From contig WBMQ01000005.1 of the NCBI GenBank assembly GCA_016630905.1, forward strand, positions 868,001-932,000: 64,000 nucleotides of DNA, written 5' to 3'. The stretch's first letter is position 1, and each line of letters opens with the position of its first letter. Positions 35,468-46,638 of the stretch are shown here, one piece after another. A model generated the notes under the pieces. The model saw nothing but the letters and a program-made list of their open reading frames with translations, was not told the origin of the DNA and made no database searches. Made by a program: the position numbers and the translations under genes. The DNA is from Capillidium heterosporum. Taxonomy: Eukaryota > Entomophthoromycota > Entomophthoromycetes > Entomophthorales > Capillidiaceae.

Positions 35468-36241
35468 ATGACCGGATTTAAGAACCTCTTCAGCTTCGGC
35501 AACCATTCTAGCAGCCAGGCCCACGACGACCAGTTCAGCTACAGCCCTTTATCAGTCCAGACCAAGTGGACTGAAGATACCCAGAACTACTACTTCAAGA
35601 TAGCTTTGCCCGGCTTGACCGACAAGGATATCCTCATCAAGTTGGATGACAGCAACGGTGACACCTCCAACCCCTTGTTGATTATCAAGGCCGGTAAGGA
35701 CATCCAGCAGGTCCTCACCAGTGACCCAAGCAAGCGCAGCATTACCAGCCAGAACCAAGGTGAAAGCCAGCAGATATCACCCAAGTTCAGCCCATCCAGC
35801 GGCTCCTTCTCCAACAGTCCTTTGGACTTGTACTCCCACCTTGCCACCAACGGATCCGATCAATCCATCGGCAATGAATCGGGGCTCAGCAATTATGCTC
35901 AATTTAAAAACCGAAACCTCTTTGGTAATGATGTCTTCTCTGGTGGTAATCAGCAGAACTTGTTTGGTCCTTTGAGCGGTTCGTTCCAAGGATCTAGCTA
36001 TGGCTCCTCCTCCGTCCAGTACTCCAACTCGGCCAACCCCAGCTTGAATTATGCTTCTACTTCCAACTATGCCTTCAACCAGTACCAGTCGGTATTCCCT
36101 GTCCCCACCTCCAGAGTCAAGGTCGACGAGATCTTGGCCTCTGTCGACAACGGTGTCCTCACCATCAAGTTCCCCAAGGTTAACTTGGGCTTCGGTAACT
36201 CTGGTGCTAGACCTATTCAGCTCTCCAAGTCTAAGCTCTAA
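35468..36241 (+). CDS. Small heat-shock protein (Hsp20/alpha-crystallin) with a split domain
   Basis: ATP-independent chaperone that holds unfolding proteins. Single exon, 257 residues. The first half of the alpha-crystallin domain is at about residues 28-80 (NYYFKIALPGLTDKDILIKLDD, then LLIIKAGKD). The second half is at about 215-240 (VDEILASVDNGVLTIKFPKV). The C-terminal IxI-like motif is PIQL. Between the halves lie about 130 residues of Ser/Asn/Gln/Gly-rich low-complexity sequence (SQNQGESQQ, SSYGSSSVQYSNSAN), where most Hsp20 proteins have only a short loop. The frame is intact and codon use is strongly biased to C-ending codons, unlike the neighbours, which suggests high expression. A ruined copy lies 1.4 kb downstream. 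Confidence 0.9.
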   Translation: MTGFKNLFSFGNHSSSQAHDDQFSYSPLSVQTKWTEDTQNYYFKIALPGLTDKDILIKLDDSNGDTSNPLLIIKAGKDIQQVLTSDPSKRSITSQNQGESQQISPKFSPSSGSFSNSPLDLYSHLATNGSDQSIGNESGLSNYAQFKNRNLFGNDVFSGGNQQNLFGPLSGSFQGSSYGSSSVQYSNSANPSLNYASTSNYAFNQYQSVFPVPTSRVKVDEILASVDNGVLTIKFPKVNLGFGNSGARPIQLSKSKL

Positions 36242-37640
36242 GTGGTGATTGCTACTGCTTTAAGTTTGGTATTAAATGTATGGTATATGATATTTATAAT
36301 TTCAATTTTTCTTGGTTTTAAGGATTGATGTATGTGTATTTATTCTTCAAACAAATATATATACATAAGAGGTAATGCGCTTATTAAATAGTACCAACAT
36401 GCCAAGTCAAGGAAAAACAGCATTTCAAAGCTAATGAAGCAAATGCAAAAGCTATAGATAAAAACACTAGGTATTTCAAATATTTTAAGGCGATAGGAAG
36501 GGGGGGGTATAAAATAAGCAACGGTTGGTACAATCTACAAATTCTCTTTTAAAAGGCTTTGTCAGTACATTTACAATGTCACTAAAGCAATGTAGTATGA
36601 TAAAAAGTAAAACTAAAAGTACAGGTTTTAAAGTAACCCTATAATATGGATGGATGTAAAAAACTGAGCTAAAGTATATAAGCCATCACATCAAACTTCA
36701 ATTTCAAATTTGCAATCTTTCAGTTGGCTGATGTAAACTTCAATTAGGATTATGTCATCCAATATACCTCAATGGAAGCTGTTGGCAATTTGCTTTGTTT
36801 TTTAGTGTTGGTGTTTCCATTGATCTTATACGATATAATAATTTTTGTATATGTATATCGTCCAAACTATAATCTTGTGTCTAGACGATGTTTTCAAATT
36901 ACTGAGGACGAAACTAAGTACATTATTTACTAAAGTGAACTGAGAAATGTTCATAATAACAAATAAGCTTTGGAGGGATGATTGTCAATCTTGATGTAAA
37001 GATTGTAGTATGAGTGCCGATGCATGGGTTTGAGTCCAAGTTATATAATTAATTTGGGTTACCATTGTGTGTGGTATATAATATAAATACTGTAGGAAGT
37101 ATCTCTACAAAGATATTTAAAGATTTTCGATAATCGAATAGATGAAAATATGTAGGGTGGTTGACAGAGGAATATGTATTAGGACCTAAATTAAATGTAT
37201 CATATATTAAACAAAAATTTCAATTAAAGTGCAGTTGATTTGGAATTTTGAGGTTCAATCTAGCTTGTTCAACCAATATACTTTTTTGGGAAACGTATTT
37301 TTCTATAGCTAAAAGCTTCTTATTCCTTTAATTTAACAATTAACTTTCTTCTTCATATTGATCCATTGTTTGAGAGAGATATCTTCACTCTTAATATAAA
37401 ATTAAGTTGCGTGGGAATAGGACTTTGACTGTTACTCTCTGGGAAATTATTAGGCAGAGTAAGGCTATCAAACATCCAATGGAATGACAATGTGGGACGT
37501 AGACTGTTGGATAGATTTGGGTTTGAATCGAGTCCAATCAATATAGCTTAGATTTTGAAATATATATATCAAGATGGATGCAATATATTTTTACATCCAA
37601 TAGTATTATAGGGAAAATGGCCTAATCTTATAACCCCTTT
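36242..37640. other. intergenic, nothing recognised
   Basis: AT-rich spacer between the small heat-shock gene and its decayed copy. A 62-codon minus frame at 37353-37541 is unsupported. Confidence 0.45.
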
Positions 37641-38345
37641 TACTTAGGAGGTAACGCTAGTAGCCAAGCTCACGACGATCAACTCAACTACAACACTATG
37701 CTGGTTCAGGAAAAGTAGATTGAAGATACAAGGAATTATTATTTCAAAGTTTCTTGCCTGAGCTAACTAATCGTAGCATTTTGATTATATTATATTGTTC
37801 AAATGACAACACTTCCAATTCGGTACTAATAAGAAGTACTAGTTTAAGTATTCAAAAAATGATAAAGGCAGCAATCCCAACAATAAAAATACAAAATTAT
37901 TAGTAACATTGCATTAAGTATCCCCTTAAAAATCATTCCCAGCACTTACAAAACCAACTGAGAAGAATTCCCAAAAATTTCAAGGAAAGTGCTGCCAACT
38001 GCCTGATTAATTTCTAACTGTACTAATTGCTCATCCATTATTATGCCCTCTCAATTGCCTAACTAAATTGCATACTGGGCCTACCAATCTTTCCGATTAT
38101 AGTCATAATATCGATACCAACAGTCTACTCCAAAGGTTCAGTTTTAGATCCTGCTCCCTCCAATAATTTGATTGCATCCAAGACCGAAATTCCCTCAGCT
38201 TATACTAAATTAAATTTCCAGTATCTACCTACTATTTAAAGATCGATAGGATCTTGGTCGCCTTGGAGCAAAGTATCTTTATCACCCTACTTCCTAAAGT
38301 TCGATTGAGCTATAGCAACAACGGTATTAGTAACTGTAAAGGTTT
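37641..38345 (+). pseudogene. Decayed copy of the small heat-shock gene
   Basis: Plus-strand remnants align in order with the gene at 35468. NASSQAHDDQLNYN matches SSSQAHDDQFSYS. IEDTRNYYFKV matches TEDTQNYYFKI. LTNRSILI then SNDNTSNS match LTDKDILI and SNGDTSNP. At the end, FPVSTYYLKIDRILVALEQS and FITLLPKVRLSYSNNGISN match FPVPTSRVKVDEILASVDNG and LTIKFPKVNLGFGNSGA. Stops and frame changes interrupt it and the low-complexity middle is badly eroded. This is a local duplicate of a host gene that has lost function. Confidence 0.85.
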
Positions 38346-39075
38346 AAAATCGAGGACTTTGGATGTTGGATATATATAGTTAAAGTACTATGGTAAATAG
38401 ATGAAGTTATAAAGCTTTCTATATTTTAAACTTTACATAGTTATAGTTTTATAAATTTATATTGGTCATCGTATTTCTTTTAATAGTTAAGGCAGTGTAT
38501 TATTGGAAAGTTTTGATTATAGCCAACATATCTCACTCTAATCTCTATTTGTTATAGTATAATAAATATTTTTATAGCTACAAATGTAAGAAAAAATAGA
38601 ATACAGTGCACTAAAACTGGATACCATTTATAAGTGTTAATAAAGATACATACTTGTACTTGCTAACAAAATAGATATAAATTAATATTGATTTGCAAAG
38701 CATATATTAAAAGTAAAACTTATATATTTATTTAAACAAAAATTGAAGCCAAATCTTGCATATAAGAAATGAGGTATGTTGGGAGACAGGTGAATAAAGA
38801 TTTCAAACCTTTTGAAAGAGTTGCTTTATCAAATCGGTGCTTTAGTTGGTTGAGGTAGTATTAAGTAGAGATTTGTTGATATCTCAATATGAAGTGATTT
38901 CAAAGTTTAAAATTGACTTTCGACGGTTACCTAAATATAAACTTGAGCCTTAGTTACAGATTTAGCTGTTTGGAATTTACTTTTAGTAGCAACTTCCGAT
39001 CCGTGACGAGCTACAAAATGTTCAAGAATTCTCACTTACAGCTAAGCTTGCATCTATGGAAAGATAATAGCGTGC
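38346..39075. other. intergenic, nothing recognised
   Basis: AT-rich spacer; a 78-codon plus frame at 38913-39149 overlaps the 3' end of the next minus-strand frame and is not supported. Confidence 0.45.
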
Positions 39076-39600
39076 TCATGTCGAAGCATCGCTACTCAAA
39101 ATACTCATTAATCTTTTTAAAGCCTCCTCAACATCAGTTGCTTCACTAATATAGTTGAAGTGTTTGAGTTTGTCCTTCTGTAGGTACAGGCAGGGTAAGA
39201 ATCTGTCGCTTAACTTTCTACCTACGTGGTAGTCTCTCTTATTAAAACCTAGGAGGTTATAATGGTGGCTTTTAGAACTTTGACGTGCAATGAGTGGGCC
39301 ACCATGCATGGCCAAGAGTTTGGATTCATTGTTTCTCTGGAAGTTAATATCCAGATTATACAACTTAACATATTTATTCTTGCCCTCTAAGGTTTGATCT
39401 TTACACTCCTTTTTGTAGTATATAGCTGAATTGACGCAATCAGCTTTAAAGCTATTTTGAGGCTGGTTCAGTTGAATTTGGAACCCAGTGTGATGGAAGA
39501 TAGATAAGTTGATGACTGAGACGCACACTGATGCTTTGAATTGCTGGCATATTTGTAAAAAGGTAGCAGCTTTGTGGAAGTGAAGGTATGTATATGTGCT
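39076..39600 (-). pseudogene. Possible trypsin-like (S1) protease fragment lacking the catalytic Ser
   Basis: Open minus-strand frame of about 170 codons without an ATG near its 5' end (in-frame TGA upstream near 39605). The block LLAMHGGPLIARQ sits where S1 proteases have GDSGGPL. It is followed after about 35 residues by FLPCLYLQKDKLKHFNYISEA, which resembles the PGVYTRVSxYxxWI end of trypsins. Cysteines upstream (KADCVNSAIYY, KKECKDQ) are compatible with the fold. The Asp-Ser of the active site is replaced by Met-His and no TAAHC block is found upstream. So this is at most a C-terminal, inactive piece; it could also be an unrelated orphan. Confidence 0.35.
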
Positions 39601-40356
39601 TTTGAGTTTTCAATACCTATTAGTTCTTTAAAGTACAAGTTCCAATCTGAGAGCTGCTAATGAGTGTTATAAGTCTATGAGGCTCCGAGAATTTGGTTAC
39701 AAATTTTATTAATTAGAGATATCTTACTAGAATGCATTTATCCATTTCAAAGTATTAATCGTATATAGTGAAAAGAAAGTTATATTTGTAGATGCTTGTA
39801 TCAATTGTATGGTGAATTTATTAATAAAGATAATCAAGTATTATAGTGTCATTATTGATGGAACCTACTTAAATTGTTAGCTAGTTGTATGTTCGAGAAT
39901 ATTGTTTATCTAAAGTAAAAGCAATACTAGTTTTGTGGATTTGAAATAGTAAAGATAGTTGATTAAGTATATTCGATTTTTGATATATATAAAATTTCTC
40001 ATAATATATATAAGATATAGTCATTCAAAATTAAAAGGTCTTATCACTTCATCTCTATCCTACAGCTATTTCAACTTGAGCTACCTTTTGTTAACTAAAT
40101 TTATATTAAAAGCGTATCAAATTAAACTATAGAATCGAGACTGCAAACCAAAATTGAATGCCATCACTCATCAGCCAAACAACCATATATGAAATATTTC
40201 CAAAAGTAGTAATAGTTTAATATCAAATCTACTAAAACGATCCCAGGCCAGTTCGCTTACTTGAATTTAGCCTCTGGTTGAGTTTTAAACTAGTATTAAA
40301 CTGTTGCTACAGCTACTGAGAAACTTCAGGATTGAAAGAGACTTCTTCTTTCTGAC
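39601..40356. other. intergenic, nothing recognised
   Basis: AT-rich spacer with no supportable feature. Confidence 0.45.
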
Positions 40357-40901
40357 CTAAATTGGCACTAGATTTCTGGTTATGGGTTTTTTAGCACCCA
40401 TCAGCTTCAAAAACATTTGATTGCGAGTCGAACTTCCCAGATTGACTTGGTTCCAGTTGCTGCTGGCTGTTGAGGTAGGCAGCTCAGTTTCTTTTGTTGT
40501 AGACGTTTCTTTGTACCTTTTGCTTGAGTATCTTATTATCAAGTTCGGTTTCGGTATCGCTTTCCCTACCTTCTTTTCGCGTTGCATCCATATATTTGCT
40601 TTTCTTCTTTATCTCTTTCGATTTCTTTCTTGCCTTACTTTTCCCAAGCTCTTTTGATTAGATAGCTTTTACTGTACCCTAGTCTAATGTTTCTTTCTTG
40701 AGCTTATCTAAACTTTTCCTTTTTCCATTATAGCTTTGTTCATCTTGCTGGTTTGGCGGTATTACTTTGAAGATCCAAATTCTGTTTTACGATAAGATTA
40801 TTCAAAATTTTTAGGAAACTCATCAAGAGTCCATAAACAGAAAAACCAAAACTAAAAGCGTAAATTAGTTCCGCTTACTTGTTAATTGACCATTGGTCCA
40901 T
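40357..40901 (-). CDS. Small acidic protein-like (SMAP-domain) protein, structure uncertain
   Basis: The 3' exon on the minus strand ends SSNWNQVNLGSSTRNQMFLKLMGAKKP, which fits the short SMAP-like domain (W..., R..KFL.LMG.KK). Upstream in a second frame is a Lys/Glu-rich stretch (KKKSKYMDATRKEGRESDTE) typical of this family. It joins the 3' part only if one base near the AAAA run (plus 40518-40521) is ignored. Further upstream, Gln/Asp/Lys-rich segments and a candidate start (ATGGACCAATGG at 40901, GTAAGC donor) probably belong to it, but I could not close the exon structure. Function of the family is unknown; nuclear proteins are typical. Divergent from NMT1 with only about 125 nt between starts. 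Confidence 0.5.
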
Positions 40902-41025
40902 TTAACTTAGGCTAGCAAAATAGCCGAGTTTAGTTTTCTATTTGAAAGGCTACATCATCTCCAAAAAACTTTGATTATAACCCTCCACAACAAACTAATT
41001 TTATACATCTTAAAAGAGGAAAAAA

Positions 41026-42789
41026 ATGGCCGACCAACCCAAAGATACCAACAGTAAAGGAAATAAGGATGCTTCCAATCAAACGAAGGAGATGCAAAAC
41101 CTCCAAAACATGTTGAACCAACTCAACCTCAATCCAGCTTTACTTCAGAACAGTAACTTACCTCCCAGCGTAATCGAAGCTTTGAAATCGGGAAATTTGA
41201 AATTACAACCGGAAGCGGAAGCTAAACCTAAGGAACATAAGTTTTGGAATACTCAACCGGTACCTCAGCAAGGTAAAATTTAGTTACTTTATGAAAAAAG
41301 AAACTATTTTATATAGTGTTCGATTTGGTTTTTCACTAAATTTAATACTAACTTTATCCATAGCTCTAACTCCAGATGTTGAACAGGGCGCTATTCATCC
41401 CGACTTGGACCAGAAAGATATTCGCCAAATTCCTTACCCTTTACCCAAAGAGTTTGAGTGGTCGAATGTTAACTTGGACGACAAGGAATCGGTAAACCTT
41501 TGCAATACTTTAAACCTGTGTTTACTTTAAAATATAGGTCGATCAGCTGTACAAACTCCTCTCCCTAAACTATAATGAAGATGTTGATGAGATGTTTAGA
41601 TTCAATTACTCTTTACCTTTTCTAAATTGGTACCAGATTTTCTTCTCTAACTATCTACTAACTTTTAATCCTTAACAAGGGCCTTGAAACCACCCAACTA
41701 TCAGAAGGATTGGAACATTGGGGTTCGAGTAGCAGCTACCAAGAAGTTAGTGGCCTTCATCTCAGCTATTCCCATCCACCTAACGGTTGACAAAAAGTAA
41801 GCTTTTTAAAAACAAAATAGGATACTAATGAATAATTTTTGTACTGTAAATTAGGAGTAAACTGATGGTGGAGATCAACTTTTTGTGCGTCCACAAGAAG
41901 TTGCGTAGTAAGCGACTAGCTCCTGTCCTTATCAAGGAGGTTACCCGTAGGGCTCATATCAACAACATCTTCCAAGCCGTATATACGGCTGGTATTAAGC
42001 TGCCTTCACCAGTTGCTACTTGCCCGTAACTTTCACTTCAACTCATTTCATTTATAACGATTTTTTGTTGTCTGTAGGTACTACCACCGCCTTATCAATC
42101 ACAAGAAGCTGATCGAAGTCGGGTTCACCAGCCTACCTAAGAACACTACTCTATCCCAACGTATCCTACAGAGTCAGCTGCCCCTCTCACCCCCTTTGAA
42201 CTTGAACTTGATGGTCGAATCCGATATCTCTCAAGTGCGTCAGCTCTTCAATAAGACGCGACTCTTCCACTGCAAGCTGACTCCAACTTATGAATCTGAT
42301 GAAGATGCCAAGCATTGGTTGTTACCCATCGAAGATGTACTATGGACTTATGTAGCTAAGGATGATCCTAAGGATCCCGAAAAGGTTACCGATTTCGTCA
42401 GTTTCTACAGGTTGGATTCTTCAGTCTTGAATCCCAGCTCGGGTCATAGCACTCTACATGCTGCTTATTTGTACTACTATGGTATCGATATGGAGTTCGA
42501 TGTTGCCGATGAGGCCAAGGTGGAGGCTTACTCTCAGAGGCTGAAGGATCTGATACAGTCGGCAGTTAGTCTATGCCAAGAAGGTAAGTATACTTTTTTA
42601 TGGGGATGATACTGATCTTTTTGAAAATAGAACGAATTCGATGTCTTCAACTGCTTAGAGTTGGCCGAGTCCTACCACTTCTTGAACGACTTAGGGTTCA
42701 AGAAAGGGGATGGTAATTTGAACTATTACCTGTTCAACTATATGACCAAACCACTGGCTCCTGAACAGGTAGGGTTGATGATGATTTAA
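41026..42789 (+). CDS. NMT1: Glycylpeptide N-tetradecanoyltransferase (N-myristoyltransferase)
   Basis: Transfers myristate from CoA to N-terminal Gly of proteins in the cytosol. Seven exons with GT..AG introns encode about 470 residues. The Gln/Asn-rich N-terminus is followed by [84 protein letters not shown] (the conserved myristoyl-CoA/oxyanion region), [24 protein letters not shown] and [11 protein letters not shown]. It ends with [31 protein letters not shown] and a hydrophobic C-terminus. At the last junction the conserved KKNEFDVFN reading needs one base fewer in the CC run at 42576-42577. As written, the joined exon is out of frame. NMT is essential in yeast, so sequence error is likely. 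Internal and C-terminal motifs leave no doubt about the family. Confidence 0.95.
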
Positions 42790-43382
42790 ATTGGAAATAA
42801 AGTTTTAGGTGGAATGGTTATTTTTTAAACATATACATTTTATACTTGTGTGGGGGGGGAAGTTGAATTATTTGATATCCTTTATGATGTATCTATCTAT
42901 AAAAGGATTTAGTTCTCGTATAAGAGTTTTAGACGATTCCTAGAGGATTTAAATTTCAAATATTCAAATTTAAGACCAAAGCCAACTATCTTCTACTCGT
43001 TCTAACTACTAAAAAGGATCTAATAAAAGGGTCTTGGATTAGATACAAGGATTACGTTGCCATTTTGAAGCTTCAAAAACTACTGAAATGAGAAGGTAGG
43101 TATATATAGTTTGAATAAATTTAACTTTAGCCTTCTAATAACTTTAGAATATCCTTATAGAAGGAAGGTAGATCACTACATTTCATCTTATAAACTATAT
43201 TTTGATTTTAGATAAAGTGGAGCAATAAAGTGCACTTTAATTAATTTGATAAAAAAGGTACTATATAGTGGAGATTGGATTTGTATATCAAAGTTGTATA
43301 TTTGACAAGTTTAACTTTACAAACATCTGATAAAGGTCTCTATTTAAAAACATATAGTCAAAAATATAATATTTAACAACAA
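42790..43382. other. convergent intergenic region, nothing recognised
   Basis: 3' regions of NMT1 (+) and the syntaxin gene (-); AT-rich, no supported feature. Confidence 0.5.
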
Positions 43383-44697
43383 TTATTTTCCATTGACACT
43401 CTTCTTCAACCAAATCAAAACAATCATCACTCCGATCATTACCAACAAAAAGTAGATGCAATACTTGGATCGATCGTTCCGTTCATACTCCGATGCCTTT
43501 TGAAAAGTTCAAGCAATATTAGTTTAACACTTTAAACAATAGCTTACTATTTGTAGCTCTCTAACACCATCTTCAACCTGGCTTCTTACCTGCTCCACGT
43601 TGTAATCAATGCGATCTAAGAGGGAACCCTGATCTATGACGAAGGTAGATAAACTTTGAAATAAGCTGGCGATCTGTTGGATGGATTGAACGATGCTGTC
43701 GATTTCGGAACTCCGTTGGTCAACAAATTGTTGTTCCCAAGTCGTATCTTCAACTAGCTGCAGTTGACTACTATCCTTTATGGATTGTAAAGTTAGAGAT
43801 TGAATTTAAATAAAGTTCTCTTTGCTATGTAAATAAGTTACTTGGTAAAGTGATTTAGAGCTAGGGTCAATGGCTTCGAAGTTGATCAGATCACTGTTCT
43901 TGTTCTCTCGTAAAGTTAATTCTAATTTTCAAATTGTAAATGTTAGGGTAAAGTATAATAGACAAAAATGCTTTTTAGGTAGTCAGTTTGTAATCCCTTC
44001 AACTCGTTCGATAAACTTTGTAATTTAGTGGCATACGCTATCTGGGCATTCTTGACTATAAGTTCCTCCCTATCGACTTTATACTTGTCCAACTGTTTCG
44101 TTAGCTTTTGACCGATTTTCAATTGCTATTTTTGAAAAGGAAAAAATGGTGATTAGTTAAAGAAAGAGGTAATATGAATTAAAGTTACATCGAATACTAA
44201 GTGTGTCAGATCAGAAATAGATTTCTCTTCACTTGTTCTGTCTTTAAATCCAGGGTAGCAGCCGCTTCTTGTGCATAGTTTTTAAGGTAGAAACTAATGG
44301 TACTAAGTTGAGTAGATTTTTTTGAATTTAACTTACAGTTTAAACTTATCTTGCTGATCTCTTCATCTATCTATTTTAAAAGAATGTAAACATTAAAAGT
44401 GAAGGGCCAAATTGAAGCTTTACTTCGTATTTGATTTCCAACCTATTGTAAAAATAGATGGAAAGCATAGATTAAATATTAAAAAAGATGAAGGATAATT
44501 ATAAAAGGTTACCAACTAGGCTCGTTATCCTCCATATCCAGTAAAGTATGGTATCCATCCTTTGTACTTTTCAATTTATTTGGTCTCGTAAAGTCAGTAA
44601 GTTCGATGGAGTTGCTATCTACCCTATGTAGTGGAGCCTGTTGGTGGTAAGTCTTTCGAAGTTGTATAAATAGTTTGGTTCGATCCCTTGTCGTCAT
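43383..44697 (-). CDS. TLG2: t-SNARE Tlg2 / syntaxin-16
   Basis: Qa-SNARE for endosome-to-trans-Golgi fusion. Small exons on the minus strand begin MTTRDRTKLFIQLRKTYHQQ at 44697 and continue with IDEEISKI, HKKRLLPGFKDRTSEEKSI (the LPGF.D segment is typical of Tlg2) and ISDLTHLVFD. Then come TKLQSLSNELKGLQTDYLK and the SNARE motif IDSIVQSIQQIASLFQ through VIDQGSLLDRIDYNVEQ, with the conserved zero-layer Gln region. A C-terminal membrane anchor (IYFLLVMIGVMIVLIWL) is followed by KKSVNGK. One frame change lies near 44252-44255 (CCC run) inside LLPGF. The join between DYLK and LTLRENKN works in frame only with a GC..AG intron (donor AAAAA|GCATTT). Confidence 0.88.
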
Positions 44698-45099
44698 TTC
44701 TTTTTGCTTTTAGTTTGTTTAAAGTGGGTAAGGTTCAACTTTACATCTCTTCTTTTGTAAACTTTCCAATTTCTCCATTTACCATTGCTTGGTTTGGTCA
44801 TCCAAATTTGAACTTATAACGAAAGGCTAATAAAACAGTCGTACAAATTCATATTAAAATTCAAAGGGATCCATAGATATTTTATTAGTGTTTTCCAAAA
44901 GGTTACAGAACTTGAAATTAATGGACGAGATAGTCTCAAAAATACATTAACAAACCCAACCATATTCCATACAAGGCAATCAAATAGAACTTAAAGTAAG
45001 CTCAATCAAACTTTATTCAATAAATTATATTTATCTAAATAATACTCTAGACTAATCGATTTGATAACTATAATATATTTAATGGCTATTATATAAAAC
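44698..45099. other. intergenic, nothing recognised
   Basis: Spacer between the syntaxin start and the 3' end of the P450 gene. Confidence 0.5.
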
Positions 45100-46589
45100 C
45101 TACAAGTCCTTTCGAACTAAAGGTACAAATTCCAACTCAAATTTGGAAGGCAGCAATAAATCAGAAGGACCTAGCACAAACTTAGAGTTCTTTACCTCGT
45201 ACCTAGCCAAGATCATAGCTAGAACCACCTTTTGCTCCAACATGGAAAAGTTCATACCTAAACATAAGCGCATACCGCCTCCAAACGGTAAAAATCCAGC
45301 CGGATCCTTCCCCCCATCATCCAAAAACCTATTAGGATCAAAAACATCCGGATCTGCAAAGTTGTCGGGATCTCGATGCATGGAGAAGGTATCTAAAATA
45401 ATGCCAGTACCTTTAGGTATATGGTACCCATCAATATTAACATCGGTATCAGCTACTCGAATAGGTAGTCTAGCCACTGAAGGGTAGTAGCGCATAGTTT
45501 CCTTGATAACGGCAAGGAGATAAGGCATCTTTTTTGTCTCCTCTAAAGTTGGGGCTTTAGCCTGCATAGCGTTGAAACAACCATTATCGTAACTCATAAC
45601 CTGTATAACTTCATCGCGAGCTTTCTTTTGGATATCTGGATTTTCAGCCAACAAATGCAGAGCTGCTGATAAAGCAAACGCCGTAGTATCATGCCCCGCC
45701 AACAAAAAGGTAAACAAGTTGTGTTTGATGTCCGAGTCACAAAAATTGGAGCCCTCAGCATTATCTGCTTTTACGAGTAATGAAAGCAAATCTAACTTGG
45801 AGTCGTCGATATCTTGCTTCTCGTCCAATTCTTTTCGCTTCTGATTCAAAAGTTCGTCAAAGTAAAAGTTAAGCTTATCCAGTTCATCAAAATGGAACTT
45901 ACGCAAAGGATTGTTGGGATGGTCAAAGTAAGGTAATAAAAAGTAAATAGGTTGACCACCACCTTTGATCAAATTGTTATAAAGACGCAAAAATGGAACA
46001 TTTGGGTTCTCAATGGAATTAAATTCGATCCCCAAGATGCCTTTCCCTAAAGCATCCATAGTTATCCGTTGCATAAACCTGTGGACTTCATCCAAACTCT
46101 CCCCTTGAGCTTTACCATCCAAAATTTTGAAGAATTTTCGGGTCACATCTACGAATATATCAGCCTCAAATTGTTTCTTGAACGGGGGATTGACAACTTT
46201 GCGATGCAGTTTCCATACATCACCGTTGGAAAATACAACACTCTGGCCTAGAGCTTTACTAGCTAACCTTTGGGGGAAGGCAGTGAATGGTAAAAGTTTA
46301 GGGAACTTTTTGGGGTCGTTGTACAGGAGTTTAGCGGCGTTTGGAGAGGATACTAGGACAAACCACCTGCCCAATCTCCAAATTAAGCATGACTTTGGTT
46401 TGGTTTAACTGAGAAGTGATGAGGTCCTTCATTTTGAGGTCATAGGGGTTCAATTTGAAAAGATCTTGAATGAAGAGGTAGGCACTTTTGTAAGGGATAT
46501 GGCGTAAGTTTGGGGGAACTTGTAGTTGGCGGTGGAAGTAGTATAGAAGGAAAGTGATGAGTAAGATTGCATGAAAATAGTAAGTACAT
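45100..46589 (-). CDS. Cytochrome P450 monooxygenase
   Basis: Membrane-anchored heme monooxygenase. The body (46374-45100) is one open frame with FSNGDVWKLHRKVVNPPF (helix C, W..HR), LLAGHDTTAFAL (helix I oxygen-binding motif), IKETMRYYP (ExxR), FDPNRFL and FLPFGGGMRLCLGMNF (heme loop with the axial Cys). Upstream, the expected membrane anchor and proline-rich hinge are seen (HAILLITFLLYYFHRQLQVPP, then KSAYLFIQDLFKLNPYD and LNLEIG), with a start ATG at 46589. Linking these needs two one-base frame changes, in the TTTT run (plus 46574-46577) and the GGG run (plus 46370-46372). No introns. The substrate cannot be assigned; no metabolic cluster surrounds it. Confidence 0.92.
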
Positions 46590-46630
46590 CTTGGTATTGT
46601 TTATACTAGGATTTTGGGACAACTGTATCG

Positions 46631-46638
46631 TATATATA
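46631..46638 (-). promoter_or_regulatory. TATA-like box of the P450 gene
   Basis: TATATATA about 45 nt upstream of the proposed start at 46589, supporting that start rather than the internal one at 46374. Confidence 0.45.

Noticed and set aside
40421-40657. 78-codon plus-strand hydrophobic frame
   Set aside because: Antisense of the SMAP-like coding sequence, which has the recognisable FLKLMGAKK block on the other strand.
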